Positions 17,384 through 26,423 of a stretch of 64,000 bases of DNA are shown piece after piece (position 1 is the first letter of the stretch; every line of letters starts with the position of its first letter). The DNA is from Halobacteriovorax marinus SJ (GTDB lineage Bacteria; Bdellovibrionota; Bacteriovoracia; Bacteriovoracales; Bacteriovoracaceae): the NCBI RefSeq assembly GCF_000210915.2, contig NC_016620.1:1302001-1366000 (forward strand), read 5' to 3'. The translations under genes and the position numbers were made by a program. The notes under the pieces are model-generated. The model did no database searches. It was not told the DNA's origin and saw only the letters and a list, made by a program, of their open reading frames with translations.

Positions 17384-17975
17384 ATTACTTTTAATTCTAT
17401 CAATTTTATTTTCTTATTCTGCATTTTCTAAGACAAAAGTTCTCTTTATCGGAGATTCTCTGACCGAGGGTTATGGAGTGGCCAAAGAAAGTGCTTATCC
17501 AATGATTTTAAAAAGCCTTCTCAAAGAAAAGCATAAGAAAGATATCGAAGTTATTAACGGTAGTGTTTCTGGGTCTACTACTGCCAGTGGTTTATCTAGG
17601 CTCAAGTGGTTTCTAAGATCTAAGCCCGAGGTTTTAGTTTTGGCCTTGGGAGCAAATGACGGACTAAGAGGAATTAAATTAGATTCATCTAAGGAAAATT
17701 TAAAGGCCATTATCAAACTAGCAAAAGATAAGAATATGAAAGTTATCTTAGCTGGAATGTATATGCCTCCCAATTATGGACCAGACTATACAAAGAAATT
17801 TAGAAATATGTTTACCGCTCTTAAAGAGGAGATGAAGATTGATTTAATCCCTTTTCTCTTAGATGGAGTGGCGGCCAAGAAAGAGCTCAACCTCTCCGAT
17901 GGTATTCATCCCAATGAACTAGGTCATAAGAAAATGGCCGAGAACTTACTTCCATACTTTAGGTTTTTAAAATGA
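17376..17975 (+). CDS. tesA: TesA-like SGNH esterase/thioesterase, exported
   Basis: A 199-residue GDSL/SGNH hydrolase with a signal peptide (1-18). Block I is F-I-G-D-S-L-T-E-G with nucleophile Ser28, block III is G-A-N-D-G, and block V is D-G-I-H-P-N (Asp175, His178). E. coli TesA is a periplasmic thioesterase, lysophospholipase and arylesterase of the same length. In E. coli tesA also lies beside ybbA and ybbP, the same partners that follow here (there divergent, here collinear), which supports the symbol. Overlaps the transglutaminase gene by 8 bp and the ABC ATPase by 4 bp. Confidence 0.85.
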   Translation: MAKLLLILSILFSYSAFSKTKVLFIGDSLTEGYGVAKESAYPMILKSLLKEKHKKDIEVINGSVSGSTTASGLSRLKWFLRSKPEVLVLALGANDGLRGIKLDSSKENLKAIIKLAKDKNMKVILAGMYMPPNYGPDYTKKFRNMFTALKEEMKIDLIPFLLDGVAAKKELNLSDGIHPNELGHKKMAENLLPYFRFLK

Positions 17976-18643
17976 TTTTAAATTGTCAGAATATAACAAA
18001 GAGTTTCACTCAGGGTCCCAATCAAATTGATGTTTTAAAAGGGGCGAGCTTAAGCTTAGATAGTAAAGATACACTTGCGGTAGTAGGAAAGTCTGGCAGT
18101 GGTAAATCTACATTGCTCTCAATCCTCTGTGGAATTGAAAGTGTCGATGGTGGTCAGATCCACTTCGAAGATAGAGATATCACTAAGTATTCTCAGCAGG
18201 AGATGACGGCATTAAGAGCAAGCTCTATTGGTGTTGTCTTTCAACAATTTCATTTAATAGAGCATTTAAATGCTCTTGAGAACACTATGCTACCTCTAGA
18301 GATTGCAGGGGACGAAAACGCTAGAGAGAAAGCGCTCAGTCTACTTGAGAGCGTAGGATTAAAAGAGAGGGCCCTTCACTTTCCAAATCAACTAAGTGGT
18401 GGAGAAAAGCAGAGGGTTGCTATTGCTAGGGCCATGAGTAATCGTCCTAAGTTAATTCTGGCCGATGAGCCGAGTGGAAGCTTGGATGAAGAAACAGGTG
18501 TAAGCATTATGAATCTTCTCTTTGATCTGGTTGAGAAAGAGGATATGGGACTTATTTTAGTTACTCATGAGATGCAGCTAGCTAAGAGATGTAAGCGCAC
18601 ACTTGTTCTCTCTCAAGGAGTATTGAAGGAAGGCAATCTCTAA
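17972..18643 (+). CDS. ybbA: ABC transporter ATPase, YbbA/LolD family
   Basis: A 223-residue ABC ATPase: Walker [10 protein letters not shown] (39-47), Q loop near F-Q-Q-F-H-L, signature L-S-G-G-E-K-Q-R, Walker B L-I-L-A-D-E-P and the H loop T-H-E. It belongs to the MacB/LolD/YbbA class, which powers permeases with FtsX domains. Overlaps of 4 bp with tesA and 1 bp with the permease gene indicate translational coupling. YbbA/YbbP/TesA have been suggested to act together on envelope lipids, but no substrate is established. Confidence 0.9.
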   Translation: MILNCQNITKSFTQGPNQIDVLKGASLSLDSKDTLAVVGKSGSGKSTLLSILCGIESVDGGQIHFEDRDITKYSQQEMTALRASSIGVVFQQFHLIEHLNALENTMLPLEIAGDENAREKALSLLESVGLKERALHFPNQLSGGEKQRVAIARAMSNRPKLILADEPSGSLDEETGVSIMNLLFDLVEKEDMGLILVTHEMQLAKRCKRTLVLSQGVLKEGNL

Positions 18644-21147
18644 TGGTTTTTAGACTGATTTTTAGAGAATTAAAAAGCTCTCCTAAGTTTTCACTTATTT
18701 TTATTTTAAACCTTGCAATTGGACTTATAGGCCTAGTGGCCATTCAAAGTTTCAAATCTTCATTTTCTGATGAATTAAATTCAAGATCTAAAACAATTCT
18801 AGGTGGAGATTTATCCATCAGCTCTAGACTTGATGTTGATATTAGTAAGGTTAGTGACGTTATAAAAGTTGAAGATCTTACTCGAAGTATTCGTCTCTTT
18901 TCTATGGCAGGCTATTCAGAGCAATCACGTCTTGCATCTATTAGGGTGATAGAAGATAAGTATCCATTCTATGGAAATATTGTCTTAGAAGATGGAAGTT
19001 TTCTCGAATTTAAAAATGACCATGAAGCCTATATTTATCCAGAGCTAAAGAGGCAGCTGAATATCTCTTTAGGGGATGAGCTTATTGTAGGTGAAACGAC
19101 GTTTAAAGTCGCTGGCTTTGTTATTGATGATGGAGCACAGAGCTTCCAAATGGGAGGAATTGCTCCGAGAGTCTATATCACTTTTAAGGGTCTCGAACGA
19201 GCAGAACTCATTAAAGAGGGAAGTACTTACAGCAATAAATATCTATTTAAAGTAAAAGAGAAAATTACAAAAGAGAAGTTAAAGGCAATTAGTCTTGCTA
19301 TTAATGATTCTAGTGCGCGCATAGTGACTCCAGAGAAATCTTCTCAGCAAGTGAGTCGAATCCTTAATTATATAAACGATTTCTTAGGTCTCGTTAGCTT
19401 AAGTGGTCTCTTCCTTGCCTCAATGGCCATGATGTATCTCTTTAGAAGTTTTCTCTATAAGAGAAGAAAAGAGATCGCCATTTTTCAATTTCTTGGGCTA
19501 AAGAAGAGTACTGTTTTCTTTGTTCTTATTGGACAACTCTTTGTTCTGAGTTTAATTAGCTCCCTAATCGCTATTTCATTTGGTCCTGTGATTCTTCCTC
19601 TTATTATTAAATTATTTAATGAGCAGTTGGGATATAATTTACAGCTTACTTATACATTTGCCTCTATTCTTATCCCTCTAATAGTGGGGATCTTAAGTCC
19701 TATGCTCATTGGAGTGGCCTTAATACTTCCTTACCTCAATATTGATTTCAAATTCTTATTCTCTTTCGATGACGAGGGTGAAGGTCAGGGGAGTCGTTGG
19801 TATATTTATCTTCCTTGGATAATCTTCTTCTATATTATCTCTATTGTTATAGGGCACTCTGTAATTATTGGAAGTATATTCGCCTCTTTTCTCTTTCTAT
19901 CACTAGGGCTTCTATTTTTAATTGGGAATTTTATTTTAAAGAGACTCAGAGGACTCTCACAAAGAGGAAGTCTCTCAAGAAAACTGGCATGGGGATTTTT
20001 AACTCGATATAGAGTTTCTTCACTATTTATAATTGCGAGTTTAATGATCTCTACCACAATGATTACACTCATCCCAACTCTTAGAAACGTACTTCTAACT
20101 GAATTAGAAGGGCCTCTCAGAGGAGATGGGCCGGCACTTTTTCTCTTTGACATTCAGCCAGAGCAAGTTGAGAACTTGAATTCTTTCTTTGTCGCAAATG
20201 AAGAGAGTGAAGTTCTTGTTATGGCACCTATGATTCGCTCTCGACTCTCAAAGATTAAGGGGGAGAGAATTCAGTCATCAGTTGAAGAGTCAATGACAAG
20301 AGAGCAAGAGCGCGCTATTCGCATGAGAAATCGTGGAGTTAATCTGAGTTATAGAGAAGGTCTTGATATTTCAGAAACCCTTACCGCAGGTAGGCTCACA
20401 GAGGGAGTCTATGACTTAGAGAAGAGCGAGTTTGCTGAGATCACTCTAGAGCATAGATATGCAAGTAGGCTAGGTGTCGATATTGGCGATACCTTAGAGT
20501 TTGAGATATTTGGAATTCCTTTGGCCACTAAAATTGTGGGACTAAGAGAAGTTAAGTGGACTTCTTTTAGACCGAATTTCTTTATTCAATTTCAAAAAGG
20601 AGTGCTTGAGGACGCCCCTAAGACTTTTGTCTCCGCAGTGAAAGTTAACAAAGATAGTGTGGGTGATATTTCTCAAAAGTTATTTGAAAAATTTCCAAAT
20701 GTATCAGTGGTCGATATTACGAGGGCCATTGATAGAGTCACCAATATAATGGAAAGTATGGTTTTGATTTTAACTTCAATGACTTTACTTGTCTTTATTG
20801 TTGGATTGCTAGTGCTCTATTCATTAATTAGCCATCAGCTCATTATTAGGCTTAAGGATTTAAACTTACTTAAGATCTTAGGTCTCAATGATAGAATGAT
20901 TTTAAAAGTTGTCTTACTTGAAACTTCAATTATCGCATTAAGCTCTTCGATTATAGGGAGCCTTCTCTGTGTTATTTTAGGTGCAATTGTTTCTAAAGTT
21001 GCTTTTAAGTCTAGCTTTGTATTTAGCTTACCAATTGCAATTATGCCAATTATAGGTGTGAGCTTTATCAGTTTAGTGATTACTTACCTCGCTACCAGAT
21101 CAATGCTTAAGAGAAATGCTGCTGAAGTATTTGGTGAAGTGAATTAG
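18643..21147 (+). CDS. ybbP: ABC transporter permease with FtsX domains, YbbP-like
   Basis: An 834-residue permease. One helix near the N-terminus, a periplasmic MacB-type domain (about 40-235), then eight or more helices in the middle, a second periplasmic domain (about 490-690) and a final FtsX unit of three helices. This long duplicated layout is that of E. coli YbbP. Partner ATPase is the gene directly upstream. The last 4 bases overlap the 3' end of the convergent VWA gene, with no terminator visible. Confidence 0.87.
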   Translation: MVFRLIFRELKSSPKFSLIFILNLAIGLIGLVAIQSFKSSFSDELNSRSKTILGGDLSISSRLDVDISKVSDVIKVEDLTRSIRLFSMAGYSEQSRLASIRVIEDKYPFYGNIVLEDGSFLEFKNDHEAYIYPELKRQLNISLGDELIVGETTFKVAGFVIDDGAQSFQMGGIAPRVYITFKGLERAELIKEGSTYSNKYLFKVKEKITKEKLKAISLAINDSSARIVTPEKSSQQVSRILNYINDFLGLVSLSGLFLASMAMMYLFRSFLYKRRKEIAIFQFLGLKKSTVFFVLIGQLFVLSLISSLIAISFGPVILPLIIKLFNEQLGYNLQLTYTFASILIPLIVGILSPMLIGVALILPYLNIDFKFLFSFDDEGEGQGSRWYIYLPWIIFFYIISIVIGHSVIIGSIFASFLFLSLGLLFLIGNFILKRLRGLSQRGSLSRKLAWGFLTRYRVSSLFIIASLMISTTMITLIPTLRNVLLTELEGPLRGDGPALFLFDIQPEQVENLNSFFVANEESEVLVMAPMIRSRLSKIKGERIQSSVEESMTREQERAIRMRNRGVNLSYREGLDISETLTAGRLTEGVYDLEKSEFAEITLEHRYASRLGVDIGDTLEFEIFGIPLATKIVGLREVKWTSFRPNFFIQFQKGVLEDAPKTFVSAVKVNKDSVGDISQKLFEKFPNVSVVDITRAIDRVTNIMESMVLILTSMTLLVFIVGLLVLYSLISHQLIIRLKDLNLLKILGLNDRMILKVVLLETSIIALSSSIIGSLLCVILGAIVSKVAFKSSFVFSLPIAIMPIIGVSFISLVITYLATRSMLKRNAAEVFGEVN

Positions 21148-22007
21148 AATCCGTAGAAAAAACCACCAGACTGCTTTGCTAACTCTTTTAAAAAGACTGA
21201 TGCCGGTGTGGTGGATTGTAGAGAGAAGGCCGCACCAACTCCAATTGTATTGATTTGGATATTCTTAAAATTATCTTTCTTAACTTCTGAAAGTATATCT
21301 TTTATATCGTCATATTCACTTGAGTTCATCTTGGTTGGGGCTCCATCTGAGAGTAAAACCACATCTGTTAAGTCTGGATACTTTGTTAGGGCATATTTTA
21401 GAGCACTACGTGTGGGAGTTGCTCCTTTGGGGTTTAATCTATTTAGGAATCTGTAGACATCTTTCTTCTGGCGCTCTCCTAGTTTCTGAGTATAGCTCCA
21501 TAGAGAGTAATACCTTGCCCCACGTTTGCCTGGAAAGTGTATGACATCTATTTGATAATCGCTTGGCATAGAGGTGATGAGCATTTTTAGGCCCGCCTTA
21601 ACTTGCCCCATCTTATCTAAGGTTTTCATTGAACCTGATACATCGATTAAGAATACAATATTCTTTCCTTTAAATTTAAATCCTACATCTACGTCAAGTA
21701 TACCTTTTGTCTGAACAGCTTCGGTGACAACTTCCTTCTTTACTGGAGGAGTTTCTATTGGCGTTTGCGCCTTTATCGGTATCTTGACCTCATTCTTTTT
21801 AAGCTCTGCCTTTAAGGCGTTCACTTGAGCTTGAAGAGCAGCATTCTTTTCTTTTAACTTTTTCTCCACTGTGATTGGCTCTTTCTTTTTTACTTCTTGT
21901 CCACCTTTAGGGACAGCAACAAAGAGGATGATCACCGCACCTAGTGCGCCAGAAAGTAGATCAAGAAAGGATATATTAAATGCGTTAACTTCTCTTCTTG
22001 AAGACAT
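21144..22007 (-). CDS. Stator-like membrane protein with a C-terminal VWA domain
   Basis: A 287-residue protein. Residues 10-33 form one membrane helix, F-N-I-S-F-L-D-L-L-S-G-A-L-G-A, with Asp16 placed as the proton-binding Asp of MotB/ExbD/TolR proteins. A charged coiled-coil (about 40-75) and a Pro-rich linker lead to a von Willebrand A domain from 115, with an intact MIDAS start D-V-S-G-S (Asp122, Ser124, Ser126) and a later L-L-S-D-G-A-P. Motor B subunits normally end in a peptidoglycan-binding or small beta domain; a VWA there is unusual. The start overlaps the stop of the ExbB-like gene by one base, so the two are coupled and should form a channel pair. Confidence 0.83.
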   Translation of the reverse strand: MSSRREVNAFNISFLDLLSGALGAVIILFVAVPKGGQEVKKKEPITVEKKLKEKNAALQAQVNALKAELKKNEVKIPIKAQTPIETPPVKKEVVTEAVQTKGILDVDVGFKFKGKNIVFLIDVSGSMKTLDKMGQVKAGLKMLITSMPSDYQIDVIHFPGKRGARYYSLWSYTQKLGERQKKDVYRFLNRLNPKGATPTRSALKYALTKYPDLTDVVLLSDGAPTKMNSSEYDDIKDILSEVKKDNFKNIQINTIGVGAAFSLQSTTPASVFLKELAKQSGGFFYGF

Positions 22008-22753
22008 TATTCAATCTCAATTCTATTAATTAAATTCTCAATGACATAATCTTTAATCTTTGCGTGTAGAAGATCGTTCTCTCTTAGAAGGGCATGGTAG
22101 TACCACATGATAATAATACTTAGTAAGAGACTCACAAGTGTTGTGTCGAAGGCAACACCTAGGGTTGCCGTGATGACTTCCATATCCCCACTATTTGCGA
22201 TCATGAGTGCTTGTGAGATTCCTAGTACAGTTCCCACAAACCCGATTGATGGGATAACCCAAGTTAGATAACGTATATTAGATTGATCTGATTCAGAAAG
22301 TTCTTTATTGATATCAGTTTGGATACTAATGATCTCTATCATTTCTGGAATTGATTTTGTTGCTCTAAATTTTAAACATGCCTTAATAATCATCTTGTAG
22401 AGTAAGCTATTCTTTTTCTTATTGAGTGAGGATACTTTTAAGTGCAGTTCACTTATTTCAGAGGGAATGATTAGGTGTTTTTCTTCAGTAGGGAGAATTT
22501 TACTCTTAAAGGCCTTATTTTCACCTAGAATTATTTTAAGTTGATGCTTGATTTCGAAGAAGGCCCAGAAAAAAGCAGTAAAGGTAAGGCATTGAATATA
22601 TCCACCACCTAAGAAGTCTCCTCCAAATAATATGAAGAAGCGTCTAAGTATTCCTTCACTAACAAAGTGAAAGCCAATTGCCATGATAAAAGTAATACTG
22701 ATTGAAATAATTGCGGCCTTAAAGAAGTCTGCTAACTTTTCATTTATCTTCAT
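22007..22753 (-). CDS. MotA/TolQ/ExbB proton channel family protein
   Basis: A 248-residue membrane protein. Two N-terminal hydrophobic segments (about 12-35, 45-68), a cytoplasmic stretch, then the family core: W-V-I-P-S-I-G-F-V-G-T-V-L-G-I-S and G-V-A-F-D-T-T-L-V-S-L-L-L-S, matching the last two helices of ExbB/TolQ. With the VWA-bearing partner downstream it should form an ion-driven stator complex. It lacks the long cytoplasmic tail of ZorA. It begins 66 bases after the SNF2 gene stop on the same strand and could share its transcript. Confidence 0.85.
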   Translation of the reverse strand: MKINEKLADFFKAAIISISITFIMAIGFHFVSEGILRRFFILFGGDFLGGGYIQCLTFTAFFWAFFEIKHQLKIILGENKAFKSKILPTEEKHLIIPSEISELHLKVSSLNKKKNSLLYKMIIKACLKFRATKSIPEMIEIISIQTDINKELSESDQSNIRYLTWVIPSIGFVGTVLGISQALMIANSGDMEVITATLGVAFDTTLVSLLLSIIIMWYYHALLRENDLLHAKIKDYVIENLINRIEIE

Positions 22754-22819
22754 AAATTCCTTACTGTCGTGAATATAGTATTATTTTAATCTAGAAAGTT
22801 TGTCGGACAAAGGGGGAAA

Positions 22820-25800
22820 TTATGAGAATAGAAAGACAAGGTCACTTGAGTCTATATCTTTCAGTACCGTGGAGTCTCCAAAGAAGAGGTTGTCTACCAG
22901 CTTCTTCTTTCTCTTTTGCATTTCTATTATCTTTTCTTCAACAGTGCCTTCACTTAGAAGTTTAATGGCGTAGACTTCGCTCTTTTGCCCAATTCTGTGA
23001 ATTCTATCGATGGCCTGTCCCTCTACAGCTGGATTCCACCATGGATCTAGAAGGAAGCAATACTTTGCTTGTGTGAGATTGAGTCCAAAGCCACCAGCTT
23101 TTAGAGATATTAGAAAAGCAGTTTTGTCGGGAACTTCTTTAAATTCATCAATAACTTCTTCTCTATTTCTGGTTTGCCCATCTAGGTAGGAGAATTCAAT
23201 TCCCTCTGCTTTTAATCTATTTTGAACAATTTTTAAGAATTGAGTAAATTGACTAAATACGAGGGCCTTTTCACCGGACTTAGCAATGACTTTAAGTTTT
23301 TCAACAAGTATTTCTAATTTGGCACTTTCACTATCTAGGTATAAAGGATTAATAAGTCCTGGGTGACATGCGGCCTGTCTCAGTCGAAGCAATGCCTCTA
23401 ATATGTGAACCTTACTCTTCTTGATACCGACCTTTTGTACTTTATCCATCAACTTCGAGCGATAGTGTTCTTTTAATTCATTATAAATTTCATTCTGTTC
23501 AGGGGATAACTCTACTGCCAGTACAGATTCGTTCTTTGGAGGAAGATCTTTCAATACATCAACCTTCATTCTTCTCAAGATGAGGGGTCGTAGCCCTTTG
23601 AGTATATTCTCAACAACACTCTCGTTACCATCAGTAAGATTTTCTTTGGATATCTTTTGTTGATTGAAGACTTTTGGTGAGAGAAATCTAAATAGCGTAA
23701 ATAATTCACTAAGATTATTCTCTATAGGGGTTCCCGTAACAATGAACTTACTTCTAGATTGGAGAAGTAAAACACTTTTTGAGATGAGAGAGTTTTCATT
23801 CTTTATATGTTGGGCCTCATCTAAAATAATGGTGTCGAAATAGACTTCCTTTAAAGTTTCATAATCATTACGAGTGATGCCATAAGTGCAAAAGAGAATA
23901 TCAAAGTCTTCCTCAAGAATATCAACACGATCTTTTCTCGCACCTTCATAGACTCTTGTCTTTAAGTGCGGACAAAACTTCTTCGCCTCTTTCTTCCAAT
24001 TATGTATTAAAGACTTTGGAACAATAATAAGATGCTTCGTTCTCTTTTTCTCTTTTAAAATAGCGAGGTGACAGAGAATCTGAACAGTCTTTCCTAATCC
24101 CATTTCGTCCGCTAGACAGCCTCCAAGAGAGAGCTCATCTATAAAGTTAAGCCACTTTACACCTTCGTACTGATAATCTCTTAGCTTCCCATTAAAAGTT
24201 TTAGGAATACTTAACTCAGGGGCTTCTTTAGCATTTTTGAGTTTTTGGAGTAATTGGCTATAGCTAGGCGGCCTAGTCTTTAATTGTTTTTCTTCGAAAA
24301 GCAGATCTAGATAGAGTAGGTGATCTGCCGCCATAATGACTTTTTCATCTTTCATATAACTCATATACTCAAGTCTTAGATGTTTTCGAAGCCACTCTAC
24401 AGGAGCTAGTCCTAGCTCTCCATTCTTTAGAGGAATGAGTGCTTGTGAGTCTTTGGCCATTGCTAAAATCTTTGGTGTATGAAAACTTTCACCTTCATAC
24501 TCAAGGTTTGATTTCACTTCAAACCAATCATCGTCACTCTCTATAGAAATTCCCATACTCTTTGGTACAGAAACTCTCTTGTTCTTGGCAAAGACCTCTA
24601 TTTCATTATTTATTAATAGTGATATCTTCTCATTGAAGTCATCTACTTTGATTTCAATCTTTCTACTAAAGTCCTTCGTCTCTAGGTTTAAGTCTAGTGT
24701 TTGTGCTAAGAAGTTTAGTAGTTCTAATTCTTTATTACTATCCTTTACTCGTAGAACTCTTTGATCGTCTTGCGTGAGCGGAATAGGGCTTAGGGGAGAG
24801 TGCCAATCATTTTCATAGGTACTAATAATTTGCGCCCAAATGACTGTTCCAATTGGACCACTTGAAATATCTAAGTTCATCCTAATAATAGGCGAGACTA
24901 AGACCTTGTCTATTTTCACGCTCTTTGGAATTTCTACTACAGCTAGACTAGGGTACTTTTTTATAAAGTTCTTTAACTCTTTCTTTGGAACTTCATCTTT
25001 TTTAAAGCTTGTCTTCTCATTTAGAAATTGTTCAAAGAGTGGCCTAAGCCCTCTATAGTCAACTCTATATATTGATCGATCCAAGAGGGCCAATTCAATA
25101 TTTCTTATGCAATAAACTTCACTGATCTCAATGACTCTATCACCTAATTTGAAGAAGGGTGTGAATTTCCACTCATCACTATCTTCTAATTTTCCATGTG
25201 CAACTAGAGTTTCTCTTTCTTGATAGGTGATTACTTCATTCTTAGAATTTACTAGTCCACACTGAGAAATAAGAGGTAAGAGGAATGGAATACTTTCACT
25301 TGGAATTTCAAAGAATGTATTCTTACTTTTGATATTTCTTCTCTGCCAATAAGATTTAGATTGAACACTGGACATTCGTCTAAAAATTTCGACTAGGCCT
25401 CTATCTCTTTCGCTTAGAGATTTAATTAACTTGTCGTTGAGGTGAATGAGTTTCTTATCTATTTGTAAATCTACTCTAAGAGCATTGTCTTGCATTGGAT
25501 AGTTTTCAAATATTTTAAAGCTCAATTCTTTTTCATGTGTTTCTTCAATATTGAATTTGGCCTCGTACTCCTTCTTTTGTTGCTCAAATGCATTTTCTAG
25601 CTTGAGTAGTGCATTGGATTTTGGGGAGGAGTCAACAGGTGGCGCTGGTGTCGGAGTAATGAAGTCAACTTTTTCAAGAGATTGTACTGCATCTGGAAAT
25701 TGCTCGGAGTCAGCACTTTTTATTATGGCCCAGAGGTGAGAGCAACTTGCGCTAAATTGAAACTCTCTACAGTCGCACTTGGCCTTGATCGCCTTATATG

Positions 25801-26011
25801 ATTTTAACTGAATCCACTCTAATTCAATATTATGAATTGTATCAGTTAGAGTGTATGCTTTTAATTCATTGGAACTTGAGTGGAAAATGCGCACCAATTT
25901 TTTACTGAGAAGTGATTCTCCAGATTTTTTTTGATTATTGTTAAAGTAATAGGCACATTTATTAGAAAAATCCACAAGATTTGATACCATATATATTAGA
26001 AACTGTCTCAA
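22820..26011 (-). CDS. SNF2-family DNA translocase with SWIM zinc finger
   Basis: A 1063-residue protein. An N-terminal SWIM zinc finger C-x-C-x8-C-x-H (Cys79, Cys81, Cys90, His92) is followed by a ~500-residue middle region, then a full Swi2/Snf2 motor: D-E-M-G-L-G-K-T near 640, D-E-A-Q near 731, and W-W-N-P-A-V-E-G-Q-A-I-D-R-I-H-R-I-G-Q near 1000. Such enzymes move along double-stranded DNA using ATP and remodel bound proteins; no nuclease motif is seen. The start is unsure: TTG 26011 and ATG 25990 are in frame and neither has a good Shine-Dalgarno site. Divergent from the thioesterase gene; possibly leads an operon with the ExbB-like and VWA genes. Confidence 0.9.
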   Translation of the reverse strand: MRQFLIYMVSNLVDFSNKCAYYFNNNQKKSGESLLSKKLVRIFHSSSNELKAYTLTDTIHNIELEWIQLKSYKAIKAKCDCREFQFSASCSHLWAIIKSADSEQFPDAVQSLEKVDFITPTPAPPVDSSPKSNALLKLENAFEQQKKEYEAKFNIEETHEKELSFKIFENYPMQDNALRVDLQIDKKLIHLNDKLIKSLSERDRGLVEIFRRMSSVQSKSYWQRRNIKSKNTFFEIPSESIPFLLPLISQCGLVNSKNEVITYQERETLVAHGKLEDSDEWKFTPFFKLGDRVIEISEVYCIRNIELALLDRSIYRVDYRGLRPLFEQFLNEKTSFKKDEVPKKELKNFIKKYPSLAVVEIPKSVKIDKVLVSPIIRMNLDISSGPIGTVIWAQIISTYENDWHSPLSPIPLTQDDQRVLRVKDSNKELELLNFLAQTLDLNLETKDFSRKIEIKVDDFNEKISLLINNEIEVFAKNKRVSVPKSMGISIESDDDWFEVKSNLEYEGESFHTPKILAMAKDSQALIPLKNGELGLAPVEWLRKHLRLEYMSYMKDEKVIMAADHLLYLDLLFEEKQLKTRPPSYSQLLQKLKNAKEAPELSIPKTFNGKLRDYQYEGVKWLNFIDELSLGGCLADEMGLGKTVQILCHLAILKEKKRTKHLIIVPKSLIHNWKKEAKKFCPHLKTRVYEGARKDRVDILEEDFDILFCTYGITRNDYETLKEVYFDTIILDEAQHIKNENSLISKSVLLLQSRSKFIVTGTPIENNLSELFTLFRFLSPKVFNQQKISKENLTDGNESVVENILKGLRPLILRRMKVDVLKDLPPKNESVLAVELSPEQNEIYNELKEHYRSKLMDKVQKVGIKKSKVHILEALLRLRQAACHPGLINPLYLDSESAKLEILVEKLKVIAKSGEKALVFSQFTQFLKIVQNRLKAEGIEFSYLDGQTRNREEVIDEFKEVPDKTAFLISLKAGGFGLNLTQAKYCFLLDPWWNPAVEGQAIDRIHRIGQKSEVYAIKLLSEGTVEEKIIEMQKRKKKLVDNLFFGDSTVLKDIDSSDLVFLFS

Positions 26012-26030
26012 TATTAAAGATGAGGATTAT

Positions 26031-26423
26031 ATGTCAAATGATACACCTATGGGAGAGCTCTCCCTCAGAACCCTGGCCATGCCAGCAGATACAAACCCAA
26101 ATGGAGATATTTTCGGTGGTTGGTTAATGTCGCAAATGGATATCGCTGGAAGTATTTACGCAATGAGACATTGTGGAGGGAGAGTCGTTACAGTTGCTGT
26201 TGACTCTATGGTTTTTCATTCCCCTGTCCATGTTGGTGACATTGTTTGCTGTTATTCAGAATTAATTAAGAAGGGGAATACCTCCCTAAGAATTAAGATC
26301 GAAGTTTTTGTAGTAAAGCGTTACAAGAATGAAAGAGTAAAAGTGACTGAGGGTCAATTTACTTATGTGAGAATCGACAAGTCAGGTAAGCCTACACCTG
26401 TGGACGGAGCAGCAGAGAAATGA
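26031..26423 (+). CDS. Acyl-CoA thioesterase, YciA-like hotdog fold
   Basis: A 130-residue hotdog-fold enzyme. The YciA/BFIT signature is clear: M-P-A-D-T-N-P-N-G-D-I-F-G-G-W-L-M (catalytic Asp and helix), then V-T-V-A-V-D-S-M-V-F-H-S-P-V-H-V-G-D. It hydrolyses acyl-CoA to free acid and CoA in the cytoplasm. A GATGAGGA site precedes the ATG. It overlaps the ABC ATPase gene by 4 bp, so thioesterase and ABC transporter are translated together, although no functional link is known. Confidence 0.9.
   Translation: MSNDTPMGELSLRTLAMPADTNPNGDIFGGWLMSQMDIAGSIYAMRHCGGRVVTVAVDSMVFHSPVHVGDIVCCYSELIKKGNTSLRIKIEVFVVKRYKNERVKVTEGQFTYVRIDKSGKPTPVDGAAEK

Noticed and set aside
21144-26011. True Zorya type I or II system
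   Set aside because: The channel protein is only 248 residues without the ZorA tail, the partner ends in VWA and not in a peptidoglycan-binding domain, no ZorC or ZorE is present, and the SNF2 protein has a SWIM finger typical of chromosomal relatives. Kept only as a possible variant.
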